Notes: generated by a model from the letters alone, not told the origin. Counted from the first letter of the stretch, positions 16,934-26,989 are shown. The stretch: DNA of 64,000 bases from Micromonospora echinofusca (GCF_900091445.1 NZ_LT607733.1:6165001-6229000), one strand, 5' to 3'. Numbers and translations are program-made.

Positions 16934-17836
16934 ATGACAACGCCACGGGCGACGTCCCAGCGGGTACACGCGGCTGAGGAGCGGTTCATCCCGGCCAACG
17001 ACGTCGAACTCTGCGTCGAGACCTTCGGCGACCCGGGCGCGCCGCCGGTCCTGCTGATCAGCGGTACGGCGTGCTCGATGGACTGGTGGGAGGACGACCT
17101 CTGCCGGCGACTGGCGGCCGGCGACCGGTTCGTGATCCGCTACGACCACCGGGACACCGGCCGGTCCACCGGTTTTCCGTCGGGCGAACCGCCGTACCGG
17201 TTCGACGATCTCGTCACGGACGCGGCGGTGCTGCTCGAGCGGCTCGGGGTGGGGCCGGCGCACGTCTGCGGCGTCTCCATGGGCGGCGCCGTCGCGCAGC
17301 GTCTCGCCATCGAGCACCCCCGCCTGGTGTCCTCGCTGACCCTGCTCTCCACCAGTCCGGCGCTCCGGGTCAACAAGCGTCCCCACCCCGACCTGCCGCC
17401 GATCTCGCCGGCGCTGCTCGCCAGCTTCGCCGAGGAGCGGCCGACGCCCGACTGGACCGACCGCGCGGCGGTGATCGACCACGTCGTCGCCGGTCAGCGC
17501 CCGCTGGCCGGCGCGCTCGCCATCGAGGAGACGCGGCTGCGCCGCATCGCCGGACGGATGTTCGACCGCAGTGGCGACATCGCCACCAGCCTCTCCAACC
17601 ACTGGATGATCGACGGCGGGTCGGACTACCGCTCCTCGCTGTCTCGGATCACCGTGCCCACGTTGGTGATCCACGGCACCGAGGATCCGCTGTTCCCGCT
17701 CGGGCACGGCGAGGCACTGGCCGACGAGATCCCCGACGCCCGGTTGCTGCCGCTGGCCGGGGTCGGGCACCAGATGCCCCCGGCGGCCACCTGGGAGACG
17801 GTGGTGCCCGCCGTCCTGGCGCACACCGCGGGCTGA
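16934..17836 (+). CDS. Alpha/beta hydrolase, RdmC-like esterase
   Basis: A 300-residue alpha/beta-fold hydrolase. The oxyanion region LLISGTACSMDWWEDDL and the segment IRYDHRDTGRSTGF resemble aclacinomycin methylesterase (RdmC)-type enzymes. The nucleophile serine is in the elbow CGVSMGGAVAQ near residue 117, the acid in VIHGTEDPLFP, and the histidine in LAGVGHQMPP. All three catalytic residues are present. It stands alone between two terminator or promoter gaps. In this cluster an ester or lactone hydrolase acting on the polyketide or an acylated intermediate is plausible, but nothing in the sequence fixes the substrate. Confidence 0.8.
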   Translation: MTTPRATSQRVHAAEERFIPANDVELCVETFGDPGAPPVLLISGTACSMDWWEDDLCRRLAAGDRFVIRYDHRDTGRSTGFPSGEPPYRFDDLVTDAAVLLERLGVGPAHVCGVSMGGAVAQRLAIEHPRLVSSLTLLSTSPALRVNKRPHPDLPPISPALLASFAEERPTPDWTDRAAVIDHVVAGQRPLAGALAIEETRLRRIAGRMFDRSGDIATSLSNHWMIDGGSDYRSSLSRITVPTLVIHGTEDPLFPLGHGEALADEIPDARLLPLAGVGHQMPPAATWETVVPAVLAHTAG

Positions 17837-18219
17837 TCGGCCCCGGCACTTCCGTACTCGTGGATGTCCGACCGCCGGAGGTACCACCCCGGCGGGGCCG
17901 GACCGGGGACCCCTGCCACCCGATGGGACAGTCCCTTCAGGACGGATGTACCCGCATGAGATTTCTACCGGCCAGGATTCCACCGTTGAGCAATCGCGCG
18001 TAAGACAGCACGCCCCCGTTCTGGGAGAGTCGACACGGCTTCGCGGCGGTGATCCACCGCAGACCCGGGGCCGACCGACCTGGGAGCGTGACGCCATCAC
18101 CGACGCCCGACCCGACGCGCGGAGCACCTGCTTCCCGATCCCGCAGGGCCGCGCCGTCGGAGTGACGGCGCGGACGTCGTCGGTCCCGCCCCGTCCCGGA
18201 ACGTACATGTAGAGGCTCG
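17837..18219. other. Gap before the ABC transporter operon
   Basis: There is no gene here. The stretch probably holds the promoter of the four-gene Opp-type operon. AGAGG at 18211-18215 is the ribosome site of the first gene. I see no clear -35/-10 pair. Confidence 0.4.
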
Positions 18220-19170
18220 GTGGTGGCCGTGCTCCGTCTCGTCGCCCTGCGCCTCGCGTGGGCCCTGCCGATGTTGTTCGTCGTCTCCTTCTTCTGCTTC
18301 CTGCTGGTGTCGCTCGTGCCCGGCGACCCGGCCCGCTCGGTGCTCGGCCCGCTCGCCCCGCAGCAGCAGGTCGACGCGCTGCACCAGCAGATGGGGCTCG
18401 ACCGGCCGCTGCTGCACCAGTACGTGAGCTGGCTGGGCCGGTCCGTCCAGGGCGACCTCGGCGTCTCCGTGATCACCGGGGCCGAGGTGGGGCCCATGCT
18501 CAACGCGCGGCTGGCGCCGACACTCTCCCTGATCGTCCTCGCCACCCTCACCGCCATGCTGTTGGGCGTGGGCCTCGGCGTGTTCAGCGGGGTCCGCGGC
18601 GGCCCGCTCGGCCGGATGGTCGACGTGCTCTCCGTGGTCGGCCTCGCGGTACCGGGCTTCTGGCTGGCCCTGATGCTGGTCTCCTGGTTCGCCGTACGGT
18701 GGCCGCTCTTCCCGGTGACCGGGTACGTCCCGGTCACCCAGTCCCCGGGCGACTGGCTGGGGTCCCTGGTGCTGCCGGTGGCGGCCACCTCGCTGGCCGC
18801 CGTCACGGCGGTGGCCAAACAGACCCGCGACTCCATGCTGGACACCCTCGACCGCGACTTCGTCCGGGTCATGCAGGCCAACGGGTTGTCCCGCCGGTCG
18901 ATCGTCTACCGGCACGCCCTGCGGACCGCCGCGGTGCCGGTGGTGTCCCTGCTCGGGGTCATCTCCGCCAGCCTGCTCGGCACGACCGTGCTGATCGAGA
19001 ACATCTTCGGCCTACCCGGGCTGGGCTCCGGCGCCGCCCTGGCCGCCGCCCAGCACGACATCCCGGTGCTGCAGGGCGCGGTGGTCTACTTCACCCTCAT
19101 CGTGATCGTCATCGGCCTGCTGGTGGACCTCTGCCAGGCCTGGCTCGACCCCCGGGTGCGGCACCGGTGA
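18220..19170 (+). CDS. Opp/Dpp-type ABC permease (OppB-like)
   Basis: A 316-residue inner-membrane permease with about six hydrophobic helices. The N-terminal LRLAWALPMLFVVSFFCF and the segment VPGDPARSVLGPLAP are typical of OppB/DppB. The EAA-type loop reads RDSMLDTLDRDFVRVMQANG, which contacts the ATPase. Start is a GTG at 18220, with a GTG at 18223 better spaced from AGAGG. It is the first gene of an operon: permease, fused permease-ATPase, second ATPase, binding lipoprotein. Such systems import peptides, nickel or oligosaccharides, so its job in a biosynthetic cluster is unclear. Confidence 0.88.
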   Translation: MVAVLRLVALRLAWALPMLFVVSFFCFLLVSLVPGDPARSVLGPLAPQQQVDALHQQMGLDRPLLHQYVSWLGRSVQGDLGVSVITGAEVGPMLNARLAPTLSLIVLATLTAMLLGVGLGVFSGVRGGPLGRMVDVLSVVGLAVPGFWLALMLVSWFAVRWPLFPVTGYVPVTQSPGDWLGSLVLPVAATSLAAVTAVAKQTRDSMLDTLDRDFVRVMQANGLSRRSIVYRHALRTAAVPVVSLLGVISASLLGTTVLIENIFGLPGLGSGAALAAAQHDIPVLQGAVVYFTLIVIVIGLLVDLCQAWLDPRVRHR

Positions 19171-21080
19171 GCGGGCCGGAGAGCTTCGCGCTGCGGCTGC
19201 TGCGCCGGCCGCTGGCCGTGGCCGCCCTGCTGTGGCTGGTCGTCGTGGCGGTGTGCGCCCTCTTCCCCGACCTGGTCACCGACCGGGACCCACTGGAACA
19301 GGACCTGATCGCCGCGTTGCAGGGGCCCTCGGCGGAGCACCCCCTCGGCACCGACCGCCTCGGTCAGGACCTGCTCAGCCGCCTCGTGCACGGGGCCGGA
19401 ACGACGCTGTGGGGCGTCCTCGTCGCGGTGCTGACCAGCACGGTGCTCGGTGTGCTGCTGGGTCTGCCCGCCGGCTACCTGGGCGGGGTGGTCGACGCGG
19501 CGATCCTGCGGGTCTCCGACCTGCTCTTCGCCGTCCCCGCGATCATCATCCTGCTGGTGGTGGTGGCGGTGTTCCCGGAGAACGTCACCATCGCGATGGT
19601 GACGTTCGGTGTGCTGCTGGCCGCCGGCCTGATCCGGGTGGTACGCACGGCGACCCGGTCCACCCGGGAGGAGCTGTTCATCGCGGCGGCCCGGGTCTCC
19701 GGGCTGTCCTCCGGGCAGATCCTGCGCCGGCACGTGCTCCCCCGGCTGCGTGGCCTCGTCATCGTCCAGGCCTCCCTGATCGCGGCGGTCTCCCTGGTCA
19801 TCCAGGCGGGGCTGGCCTTCCTGGGCTTCGGGCCGCAGCCGCCGCAGCCGAGTTGGGGCGGCATGGTCGACGAGGCGCGCGACGTGATCGTGCAGCACCC
19901 CTGGGCCCTGGTCCCGCCCGGCCTCGCCGTCGCCATCACCGTCCTGGCCTTCACCCTGCTCGGTGACGCCGTACGGGACACCGCCACGCAGTCCTGGTCC
20001 TCGTCGAAGCTGGTCCGGTCCACGCCGCGGCGCGGGTCGGACCCGGCGCCGAACGGCGCGGCCACCCTGGTGCCCGAGGGCGTCCTGCTGTCGGTCCAGC
20101 ACCTGTCGGTGGAGATCCCGGTGCGCTCGGGACCGCCCGGCGCGCCCGCGGCACCGGTTGTCGGCGACGTGTCGTTCGACGTCGCCGACGGCGAGATCGT
20201 CGGCCTGGTCGGCGAGTCCGGCTGCGGCAAGACGGTGACCGCGCTCAGCATCCTCGGCCTGGTGCCCGGCGGCGGGCGGGTCACCGGCGGCGCCTTCCTG
20301 TTCTCGGACCACGACCTGGCGCGGGCCTCGGAGAGCGAGTGGAGGGAGGTGCGCGGGCGCGGGATCGGGTACGTCGCGCAGGACTCCATGGTCAGCCTCG
20401 ACCCGGCCGTCCGGGCCGGTGCGCAACTCGCCGAGGCGGTCCGGCGGCACACCGGGGTCCGCCGGGCGGAGGCCGCCGACCGCGTCCTGGAACTGCTGCG
20501 CGACGTGGGGGTGCCCGACCCCGCCCGGGTCGCCCGGCTCTATCCGCACCAGTTGTCCGGCGGGCTGGCGCAACGGGTGGCCATCGCCTTCGCGCTGGCC
20601 GGCTCCCCGAGGCTGCTGATCGCCGACGAGCCGACGACGGCGTTGGACGTCACGGTCCAGGCGGAGATCCTGGCCCTGCTGCGCAGGCTGAGCCGGGAGC
20701 GCCGGATGGCCGTACTGCTGGTCACGCACGACCTGGGCGTGGTGGCCGAACTGTGCGACCGGGCGGTGGTCATGTACGCCGGGCAGGTGGTCGAGGTGTG
20801 CCCGGTGTCGCGGATGTTCAGCCGCCCGCGCCACCCGTACACGATGGGTCTGCTGGCCGCCGATCCGCACCGGGCCGCACCCGACGGGCGGCTGCCGACC
20901 ATCGCGGGAACGGTGCCGGCGCCGTCCGACTGGCCGACCGGCTGCCGGTTCGCCGACCGGTGCCGCCTCGTGGAGGAGCGGTGCCGCCGCGAGCCGGTCG
21001 GACTGAGCCGACCCGAACCGGGACACGTCGCGCGCTGCCTGCGTGCCGACGACGATCTCCAGCGAGAGGTTGCAGTGTGA
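19167..21080 (+). CDS. Fused Opp-type permease and ATPase (OppC-OppD in one chain)
   Basis: A single 637-residue frame encodes two subunits that are normally separate. Residues 1 to about 285 form an OppC/DppC permease ([20 protein letters not shown], six helices, EAA loop near [20 protein letters not shown]). From about residue 305 an ATPase follows, with Walker [10 protein letters not shown], signature LSGGLAQR, Walker [13 protein letters not shown] and the oligopeptide C-terminal segment [17 protein letters not shown]. There is no stop or new start between them. The linker (about 285-305) is rich in S, T, R and P. The start GTG overlaps the OppB stop (GTGA). Confidence 0.88.
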   Translation: MSGPESFALRLLRRPLAVAALLWLVVVAVCALFPDLVTDRDPLEQDLIAALQGPSAEHPLGTDRLGQDLLSRLVHGAGTTLWGVLVAVLTSTVLGVLLGLPAGYLGGVVDAAILRVSDLLFAVPAIIILLVVVAVFPENVTIAMVTFGVLLAAGLIRVVRTATRSTREELFIAAARVSGLSSGQILRRHVLPRLRGLVIVQASLIAAVSLVIQAGLAFLGFGPQPPQPSWGGMVDEARDVIVQHPWALVPPGLAVAITVLAFTLLGDAVRDTATQSWSSSKLVRSTPRRGSDPAPNGAATLVPEGVLLSVQHLSVEIPVRSGPPGAPAAPVVGDVSFDVADGEIVGLVGESGCGKTVTALSILGLVPGGGRVTGGAFLFSDHDLARASESEWREVRGRGIGYVAQDSMVSLDPAVRAGAQLAEAVRRHTGVRRAEAADRVLELLRDVGVPDPARVARLYPHQLSGGLAQRVAIAFALAGSPRLLIADEPTTALDVTVQAEILALLRRLSRERRMAVLLVTHDLGVVAELCDRAVVMYAGQVVEVCPVSRMFSRPRHPYTMGLLAADPHRAAPDGRLPTIAGTVPAPSDWPTGCRFADRCRLVEERCRREPVGLSRPEPGHVARCLRADDDLQREVAV

Positions 21081-22087
21081 CGCGACACCCTCTGCTCGAC
21101 GTCCGGGACCTGACCGTGGAGTACGGCCGGGGAAGGACCGCCTTCCGCGCGGTCGACGGGGTGAGCCTCTCCGTCGCGGAGGGAGAGACCGTGGGCCTGG
21201 TGGGCGAGTCCGGCTCCGGCAAGTCGACCATCGGTCGGGCCGTCGTCGGGCTGGCCGCCGCCACCGCCGGCTCCGTCACCTTCGACGGCGAGGACATCAC
21301 CCGGGCCACCCGCCGACGGCGGCGGCAGCTCAGCGCGGCGTTGCAGATGATGTTCCAGGACCCGTACAGCTCGCTCAACCCGGCCCGGACGGTGGGTGAC
21401 AGCCTGGTCGAGCCGCTCCTGGCCCGGCGCGACGTGGAGCCGCGCCGGCGCCGGGAGCTGATCGAGGCCGCGCTGCGCCGGGTGGGCCTGCCGGCCGACA
21501 CGGCCCAGCGCTACCCCGCGCACTTCTCCGGCGGGCAGCGGCAGCGCATCGTGCTGGCCCGGGCGCTGGTCGGCACGCCCCGGCTGGTGATCTGCGACGA
21601 GCCGGTCAGCGCCCTGGACGTGTCGGTGCAGGCACAGGTCATCAACCTCCTCGCCGACCTCCAGGCCGACCTCGGGCTGAGCTACCTGTTCATCGCGCAC
21701 GACCTGGCCGTGGTCCGCCACCTGTCGCACCGCGTCGTGGTGCTCTACCGGGGCCAGGTGATGGAGTCGGGCCCCGCCGAGACCGTCTACTCCCGACCCG
21801 CGCACCCGTACACCCGGGCCCTGATCGCGGCGGCTCCCGTGCCCGACCCGGCGCGGGCGCGCACGGGAGCCGACTCGCCCGTCCAGCCGGACCAGCCCGC
21901 CGAGCGGTCGGCACCGGCCGGCGGGCCGGGTTGCCGGTTCGCCGGCCGGTGCCCGTACGTCGTCGACGAGTGCACCCGCCGGCGCCCCCCGCTCACCCAG
22001 GCCTGGAGTGGTTCCCAGGTCGCCTGCCTGCGGCAACGGGAGATCGCGGACCTCGCCCGGCCCAAGGTCGCATCCATGGCCCACTGA
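21077..22087 (+). CDS. Opp-type ABC ATPase (OppF-like)
   Basis: A 336-residue cytoplasmic ATPase partner of the fused subunit. Walker A is GESGSGKST, the signature region is [16 protein letters not shown], and Walker B is [16 protein letters not shown]. The end carries the oligopeptide-transporter C-terminal motif with cysteines ([15 protein letters not shown]), which in some family members binds a [4Fe-4S] cluster. The GTG start overlaps the upstream stop (GTGA). With its partner it forms a heterodimeric motor for the two permease domains. Confidence 0.9.
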   Translation: MTRHPLLDVRDLTVEYGRGRTAFRAVDGVSLSVAEGETVGLVGESGSGKSTIGRAVVGLAAATAGSVTFDGEDITRATRRRRRQLSAALQMMFQDPYSSLNPARTVGDSLVEPLLARRDVEPRRRRELIEAALRRVGLPADTAQRYPAHFSGGQRQRIVLARALVGTPRLVICDEPVSALDVSVQAQVINLLADLQADLGLSYLFIAHDLAVVRHLSHRVVVLYRGQVMESGPAETVYSRPAHPYTRALIAAAPVPDPARARTGADSPVQPDQPAERSAPAGGPGCRFAGRCPYVVDECTRRRPPLTQAWSGSQVACLRQREIADLARPKVASMAH

Positions 22088-22141
22088 CCACCACTCGCCG
22101 AACCCCCTCCGACACCGGCAGTACGCCGGGAAAGGACGACC

Positions 22142-23716
22142 ATGTCTCGTCATGTCCTACGAGCGGGCACGCGCCGGGTACGTCTCCTGGCCGCCGCCTC
22201 GCTCTTGGCCGCCGCGGCGCTGACCGGATGCTCCGGCGCCGCCACCGACGGCGCGTCGAACGCCGACACCCAGACGCTGACCCTGGCGATCTCGGCGCCA
22301 CCCAACCTCGACCCGTACAAGGCCAACATCGACCTCAACAACATCCCGACCGTCGCGTTGGCCTACGCGCCCCTGATCCGGATGAACGCCGACCGCACCT
22401 TCACCGGTGAGCTCGCCGAGTCGTTCGGGTACGTCGACCAGCAGAACAAGACCTTCCAGATGAAGCTCCGCCCCGGGCTGACCTTCGCCGACGGCACGCC
22501 GTTGGACGCCAAGGCGGTGGTGGCCTCCCTGGAGTACATGCGCAAGGTCAGCCCGAAGGCGAAGACCTGGGCGGGCACGATCACCAGCATCACCGCCCCG
22601 GACGCCAGCACCGTGGTGGTGACCAACAAGGCGCCCAACCCCTCCATGCGCCAGATCTTCAGCCAGGCGGTGCTGTCCGGCTCGATCATCTCGCCGGCCG
22701 GGCTGGCCGACCCCGACCAGTTGGCCCAGCGGACCTTCGGCGCCGGCCCGTACGTGCTCGACGCGGCCGAGACCGTGCCGAACGACCACTACACGTACGT
22801 GGCGAACCCCCGCTACTGGAACAAGGCGGACCAGCACTGGAAGAAGGTGGTGGTGCGGATCATCCCCGACTCGAACTCCACCGTGCAGGCGATCCAGTCG
22901 GGTCAGGTGGACTACGCCGCGCTGAACGCCGACGCCGGCCCGGCGGTCAAGGCCGCCGGTCTGCGGCACGTGACCGCCAGCGTCGCCCTCGTCGGTGTGG
23001 TCCTCGCCGACCGGAACGGCACCGTGGCGCCGGCGCTGAAGGACGTCCGCGTCCGCCAGGCGCTCAACCACGCCATCGACCGGGCCACCATCACCAAGAC
23101 CATCTTCGGTGACTTCGCGCACCCGACCAGCCAGACGGCGGCGCCCGGCTTCGACGGCTACCAGCCGGCGCTGGACGACCGCTACCCGTACGACCCGGCG
23201 AAGGCGAAGCAGCTGCTGACCGAGGCCGGCTACCCGAACGGGTTCACGCTGAAGGTCGAGGCGCACACCCCGGGCATCGGCGTGGTCACCCAGGCGGTGA
23301 TCGGGCAGTGGAAGAAGATCGGCGTCAACGTGGAGCTGACCACGGACACCCAGGTGCAGCAGTGGCTGGAGAACGTGCTGTCGCGCAAGTTCCCGGTGGT
23401 CGGCTTCGGCTACGGCAACCTGCCCACCTACCTGTCGTCGCTGGACTTCATGCGTCCGGTGCCCAACCCGTTCAACCCGTTCGCGACCGCCGACGCCGAG
23501 CTGGCCCGGCTGCTCGACCAGGCCATCGCCGAGCCCGACCAGGGAAAGCAGTCCGCGCTGTTCAAGCAGGCGGTCGCCCGGACGACCGAGCTGGCCTGGT
23601 TCGCTCCGGTGGTGCGGATGGACGGGATCGGTGTGATGGGTCCGCGTACGGCCGGGGTGCAGACCACCGCGGACAACGGTCTGCCGAGCGTGGTGACGCT
23701 CCGGCCGGCCTCCTGA
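22142..23716 (+). CDS. Substrate-binding lipoprotein, SBP family 5
   Basis: A 524-residue extracellular solute-binding protein. The signal peptide ends in the lipobox LTGC, with Cys30 as the lipidated residue. The family-5 fold is seen in [32 protein letters not shown], and [15 protein letters not shown] near the middle. The ATG follows GGAAAGGACGACC. It is the last gene of the operon and delivers substrate to the permease pair. Family members bind peptides, nickel-chelates or sugars. The ligand cannot be read from the sequence. Confidence 0.9.
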   Translation: MSRHVLRAGTRRVRLLAAASLLAAAALTGCSGAATDGASNADTQTLTLAISAPPNLDPYKANIDLNNIPTVALAYAPLIRMNADRTFTGELAESFGYVDQQNKTFQMKLRPGLTFADGTPLDAKAVVASLEYMRKVSPKAKTWAGTITSITAPDASTVVVTNKAPNPSMRQIFSQAVLSGSIISPAGLADPDQLAQRTFGAGPYVLDAAETVPNDHYTYVANPRYWNKADQHWKKVVVRIIPDSNSTVQAIQSGQVDYAALNADAGPAVKAAGLRHVTASVALVGVVLADRNGTVAPALKDVRVRQALNHAIDRATITKTIFGDFAHPTSQTAAPGFDGYQPALDDRYPYDPAKAKQLLTEAGYPNGFTLKVEAHTPGIGVVTQAVIGQWKKIGVNVELTTDTQVQQWLENVLSRKFPVVGFGYGNLPTYLSSLDFMRPVPNPFNPFATADAELARLLDQAIAEPDQGKQSALFKQAVARTTELAWFAPVVRMDGIGVMGPRTAGVQTTADNGLPSVVTLRPAS

Positions 23717-23725
23717 GCCGCTGAC

Positions 23726-23785
23726 GAGCGGATGTGCGACATCTCTGCCAGATAGGGCAATCGGGGAGATGTCGCGCATCCGCTC
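23726..23785 (+). terminator. Hairpin terminator after the ABC operon
   Basis: The arms at 23726-23745 (GAGCGGATGTGCGACATCTC) and 23766-23785 pair with one wobble position over 20 bases. TGCC/GGCA extends the stem into the loop. It stands 10 bases after the lipoprotein stop. Words of the arms recur in the hairpin at 28270. Confidence 0.75.
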
Positions 23786-23879
23786 CTCTGTCACGATCAA
23801 GCCGCAACATCAGCAGCCGGTAGGAACCGCCGCCGGGCGGAACGGCACCGGCCCCACCTTCCTCGACCGTGGAGCTCAG

Positions 23880-25076
23880 ATGCGCGTGCTGTTCACCACC
23901 GCACCGATGCACGGTCACCTCTTCCCGCTCGTGCCGTTGGCCTGGGCCTGCCGGGCGGCGGGGCACGAGGTGCTGGTCGCCACCACGGAGCACTTCGTAC
24001 CGAGCGTCGTGCAGGCCGGCCTGCCGGCGGCGCCCGTCGGGCCGGGAATGACGCTGAGCGAGTTGGCCGCCCCGACCGCGGCACACGGCATCGACGACGC
24101 CCCGTACGCCCACGGCGAGGTGTTCGGGGCGATGGCGTCGCGGAACCTGGCCGACACCCGCGCCCTGGTGGAAACCTGGCGCCCCGACCTGGTGGTCAAC
24201 GAACGCTCCGAACTCGCCGGTCCGGTCGCCGCAGCCGCAGCCGGCACACCCCACGCCGAGCTCCGGTGGGGGGTGGCGGAGCTGACGGAGTACCGGGTGG
24301 CGGGCGAGGACGTCCTGCGCGGCCAGCTGCGGGCACTCGGCCTGCCCGGGCTCCCGACACCCGGGCTGAGGCTGAGCCCGTGGCCGCCGAGCCTCCGGCT
24401 GCCGCACGCCCGTGCCGACCTCAGCCTCCGGCACGTGTCCTACAACGGGGCCGCCGTGGTGCCGGCCTGGGCGTCCGCGTCCGGCACCCGGCCACGGGTC
24501 TGCCTCACCCTCGGGACGGTGATCCCGCTGCTCTCCACCGACGGCGCGGCCGGGTTCCTGCGCCGGCTGGTGGACAGCCTGGGCGGGCTCGGCTGCGAGC
24601 TGGTGATCGCGGTCGACGACACGGTGGCCGAGGAGTTGGGCACGCTGCCGGAGACGGTGCTGCACGCCGGTCGGGTGCCGCTGGCCGAGGTGCTGCCGGG
24701 CTGCCGGCTCCTGATCCACCACGGCGGCCAGGGGTCGGCGCTGACCGGCCTGGCCGCCGGGTGCCCCCAGGTCGTCCTGCCCCGGTTCGACGACGCGCTG
24801 GAGAACGCCCAGGCGGTGGTCGACGCCGGGGTCGGCCTGTCGCTGCGGCTGGAGCAGGCCACCCCGCAGGGGGTGGCGGACCACGCCGGGCGCGTCCTCG
24901 CGGACCCCCGGTTCCGCGCGGCCGCCGCGACGGTGGCCCGGGAGATCGCCGCCCAGCCGGCCCCCGCCGAGGTCGTCGGCGTACTCGAACGGCTGGTGGC
25001 GGGCGGAGCCGCAGCCGGACCCGGGCGGCCGGCGGAACCGGCCGCCGGCACCGCCACCTTCACCGGACGCCGCTGA
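23880..25076 (+). CDS. GT1-family glycosyltransferase 1
   Basis: A 398-residue glycosyltransferase of the GT-B fold, antibiotic/macrolide type. The N-terminal acceptor domain begins MRVLFTTAPMHGHLFPLVPL. The C-terminal nucleotide-sugar domain carries LLIHHGGQGSALTGLAAG near residue 283, the GT1 signature whose HHGG binds the diphosphate, then PQVVLPRFDDALENAQAV. The ATG at 23880 follows GTGGAG. It precedes the 3-dehydratase gene by about 150 bases, so the two may be co-transcribed. It should transfer a dTDP-deoxysugar to the polyketide acid or to a first sugar. Confidence 0.88.
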   Translation: MRVLFTTAPMHGHLFPLVPLAWACRAAGHEVLVATTEHFVPSVVQAGLPAAPVGPGMTLSELAAPTAAHGIDDAPYAHGEVFGAMASRNLADTRALVETWRPDLVVNERSELAGPVAAAAAGTPHAELRWGVAELTEYRVAGEDVLRGQLRALGLPGLPTPGLRLSPWPPSLRLPHARADLSLRHVSYNGAAVVPAWASASGTRPRVCLTLGTVIPLLSTDGAAGFLRRLVDSLGGLGCELVIAVDDTVAEELGTLPETVLHAGRVPLAEVLPGCRLLIHHGGQGSALTGLAAGCPQVVLPRFDDALENAQAVVDAGVGLSLRLEQATPQGVADHAGRVLADPRFRAAAATVAREIAAQPAPAEVVGVLERLVAGGAAAGPGRPAEPAAGTATFTGRR

Positions 25077-25230
25077 GGCCGATCACGGCCGCCGGGCCCG
25101 GCCGACCGACGGCGGGTTCGTGGACGTCGGCGCGGTCGCTGCCGTTCCCCACCGCCTCCGGCCCAGCGCCGGTCCGAGAACCACCGCGTCCGTCGCACCG
25201 TTTTGTCGTGACCAGGAGAGGAAACACACC

Positions 25231-26535
25231 ATGAGCGACCGCAAGGCTCTGCTGCTGGACGAGGTACGCAAGTACCACCAGGACGTGCAACCCGACCGGG
25301 CGTTCGAGCCGGGCGTCACCGAGATCTGGCCCTCCGGTGCCATGCTCGACGCCGACGACCGGGTGGCCCTGGTCGAGGCGGCGCTGGACATGCGCATCGC
25401 GGCCGGAGGCTACGCCCGTACGTTCGAGTCACGGTTCGCCCGCACGCTGGGCCGGCGCAAGGCGCACCTGGTCAACTCCGGCTCGTCCGCCAACCTGCTC
25501 GCGGTCACCGCGCTGACCTCCGAGGTGCTCGGGGAGCGGCGGCTCCGCCCCGGCGACGAGGTGATCACCGTCGCCGCAGGCTTCCCGACCACCGTCAACC
25601 CGATCATCCAGAACGGCCTCCTGCCGGTCTTCGTGGACGTCGAGCTGGGCACGTACAACACCACGGCGGAGCGGGTGGCCGCCGCGATCGGGCCGAAGAC
25701 CCGGGCGATCGTGCTGGCGCACACGCTGGGCAACCCGTACGAGGCGACCGAGATCGCCGAGCTGGCCCGGGAACACGGCCTGTTCTTCGTCGAGGACAAC
25801 TGCGACGCGGTGGGCTCCACCTACGACGGCCGGCTCACCGGCACCTTCGGTGACCTCACCACGGTCAGCTTCTACCCCGCGCACCACCTGACGATGGGCG
25901 AGGGCGGGTGCGTCCTGACGTCGAACCTGGCGCTCGCCCGGGTCGTGGAGTCGCTACGCGACTGGGGCCGGGACTGCTGGTGCGCGCCCGGGGACTCGAA
26001 CACCTGCCTGAAGCGCTTCAAGCACCAGCTCGGCAACCTGCCGGCCGGGTACGACCACAAGTACATCTACTCGCACGTCGGCTACAACCTGAAGGCCACC
26101 GACCTGCAGGCCGCGCTCGGCCTCACCCAGTTGGCGAAGCTGGACGACTTCACCGCGCTGCGGCGCCGCAACTGGCGTCGGCTGCGGGAGCAGTTGGACG
26201 GCGTACCGCACCTGCTGCTGCCGGAGGCCACGCCGCGCAGCGAGCCGAGCTGGTTCGGCTTTGTGATCACGGTTGCCCCCGACGCCCCCTTCACCCGCTC
26301 GCAACTGGTGGCCTTCCTCGAGGATCGCAAGATCGGCACGCGACAGTTGTTCGCCGGTAATCTGACCCGGCAGCCGGGATATCTGAATCAGCCGTACCGG
26401 GTGGTGGGTGACCTGACCAACAGCGACATCATCACCGAGCAGACCCTCTGGGTGGGCGTCTATCCCGCGTTGACCGAAGAGATGATCGACTACGTCGCGG
26501 CCACGGTCACCGAATTCGCCACCGGTCGCGCATGA
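25231..26535 (+). CDS. NDP-4-keto-6-deoxyhexose 3-dehydratase (E1/RfbH/SpnQ type)
   Basis: A 434-residue PMP-dependent iron-sulfur enzyme of the DegT/DnrJ/EryC1 fold that removes the C3 hydroxyl of an NDP-4-keto-6-deoxyhexose. In SFYPAHHLTMGEGG, His218 stands where aminotransferases have the PLP lysine, the hallmark of E1. Cys191, Cys249, Cys251 and Cys259 follow CX57CX1CX7C exactly, the [2Fe-2S] motif of E1. The ATG follows AGGAGAGG. No dedicated E3 reductase lies nearby, so a general ferredoxin/flavodoxin system (as shown for SpnQ) or the cluster ferredoxin may supply electrons. Its substrate should be the RmlB product or a 2-deoxy derivative. Confidence 0.9.
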   Translation: MSDRKALLLDEVRKYHQDVQPDRAFEPGVTEIWPSGAMLDADDRVALVEAALDMRIAAGGYARTFESRFARTLGRRKAHLVNSGSSANLLAVTALTSEVLGERRLRPGDEVITVAAGFPTTVNPIIQNGLLPVFVDVELGTYNTTAERVAAAIGPKTRAIVLAHTLGNPYEATEIAELAREHGLFFVEDNCDAVGSTYDGRLTGTFGDLTTVSFYPAHHLTMGEGGCVLTSNLALARVVESLRDWGRDCWCAPGDSNTCLKRFKHQLGNLPAGYDHKYIYSHVGYNLKATDLQAALGLTQLAKLDDFTALRRRNWRRLREQLDGVPHLLLPEATPRSEPSWFGFVITVAPDAPFTRSQLVAFLEDRKIGTRQLFAGNLTRQPGYLNQPYRVVGDLTNSDIITEQTLWVGVYPALTEEMIDYVAATVTEFATGRA

Positions 26536-26552
26536 CGTCCACGCCGGGCTGA

Positions 26553-26580
26553 CGTCGAGGCGTTCCCGTCGGTTTCGACA
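26553..26580 (+). promoter_or_regulatory. Candidate ECF42-type promoter of DGPF gene 1
   Basis: CGTCGA (26553-26558), 17 bases, then CGACA (26576-26580). The last part reads TCGGTTTCGACA, identical to the element before the second DGPF gene at 31760-31787. ECF42 factors are reported to recognise a TGTCGA -35 and a CGAC/CGTC-like -10. The element lies 37 bases before the GTG. Confidence 0.65.
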
Positions 26581-26617
26581 CAGTGGTGGGATAATGGGCG
26601 AGACCCATGGAGGTACC

Positions 26618-26989
26618 GTGAAGTATCTACTCCTGATCACCCATAATCAGCAGACACGGAACGCCTGGCAGAACATGTCCGAGGCCGAGCGCGAGTTGGG
26701 CCTCAAGGCTCATGCCGCCCTGGGCGGCGAGCTGGCCGAGGCCGGCGAGCTGATCGTGTCGGAGGCGCTGGCCGACCAGAGCCGCAGCAAGCGGGTCCTC
26801 GTGAAGAACGGCAGAGTGACCACCACCGACGGCCCTTTTCCCGAGGTCAAGGAGTACCTCGCCGGGTTCTATCTGATCGAGTGCGACGGCATCGACAGTG
26901 CCGTCGCGCACGCCGCCCGGATTCCGGAGGCCGCCTTCGGCCAGGTCGAGGTACGCCCGGTGCTCGGCGCCGGGGACACGGGACGGTGA
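26618..26989 (+). CDS. DGPF/YCII-domain protein 1
   Basis: A 123-residue YCII-fold protein (dimeric alpha/beta ferredoxin-like) with the conserved DGPF motif in TTDGPFPEVKEYLAGFYLIEC. The GTG at 26618 follows GGAGG; it was chosen because the second copy in this window starts with the same KY..LI residues. The DGPF family is genetically linked to ECF42 sigma factors, and here the sigma gene starts within its stop (GTGA overlap). Biochemical function is unknown in the family. The paralogue at 31828 is clearly similar over its whole length. Confidence 0.85.
   Translation: MKYLLLITHNQQTRNAWQNMSEAERELGLKAHAALGGELAEAGELIVSEALADQSRSKRVLVKNGRVTTTDGPFPEVKEYLAGFYLIECDGIDSAVAHAARIPEAAFGQVEVRPVLGAGDTGR

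Noticed and set aside
15626..18208. 860-codon minus-strand open frame opposite tpx and the hydrolase
   Set aside because: It has no recognisable domain and is rich in Arg, Gly and Pro, typical of antisense frames in GC-rich DNA. The plus-strand genes have full catalytic motifs.
18258..19166. Open frame continuous with the fused permease-ATPase, extending it upstream
   Set aside because: It is the out-of-frame shadow of the OppB-like gene. The true start is the GTG at 19167, which overlaps the OppB stop.
25231..26535. Sugar aminotransferase of the DegT family
   Set aside because: The PLP lysine is replaced by His218 and the four-cysteine cluster motif is present, so it is a dehydratase, not an aminotransferase.
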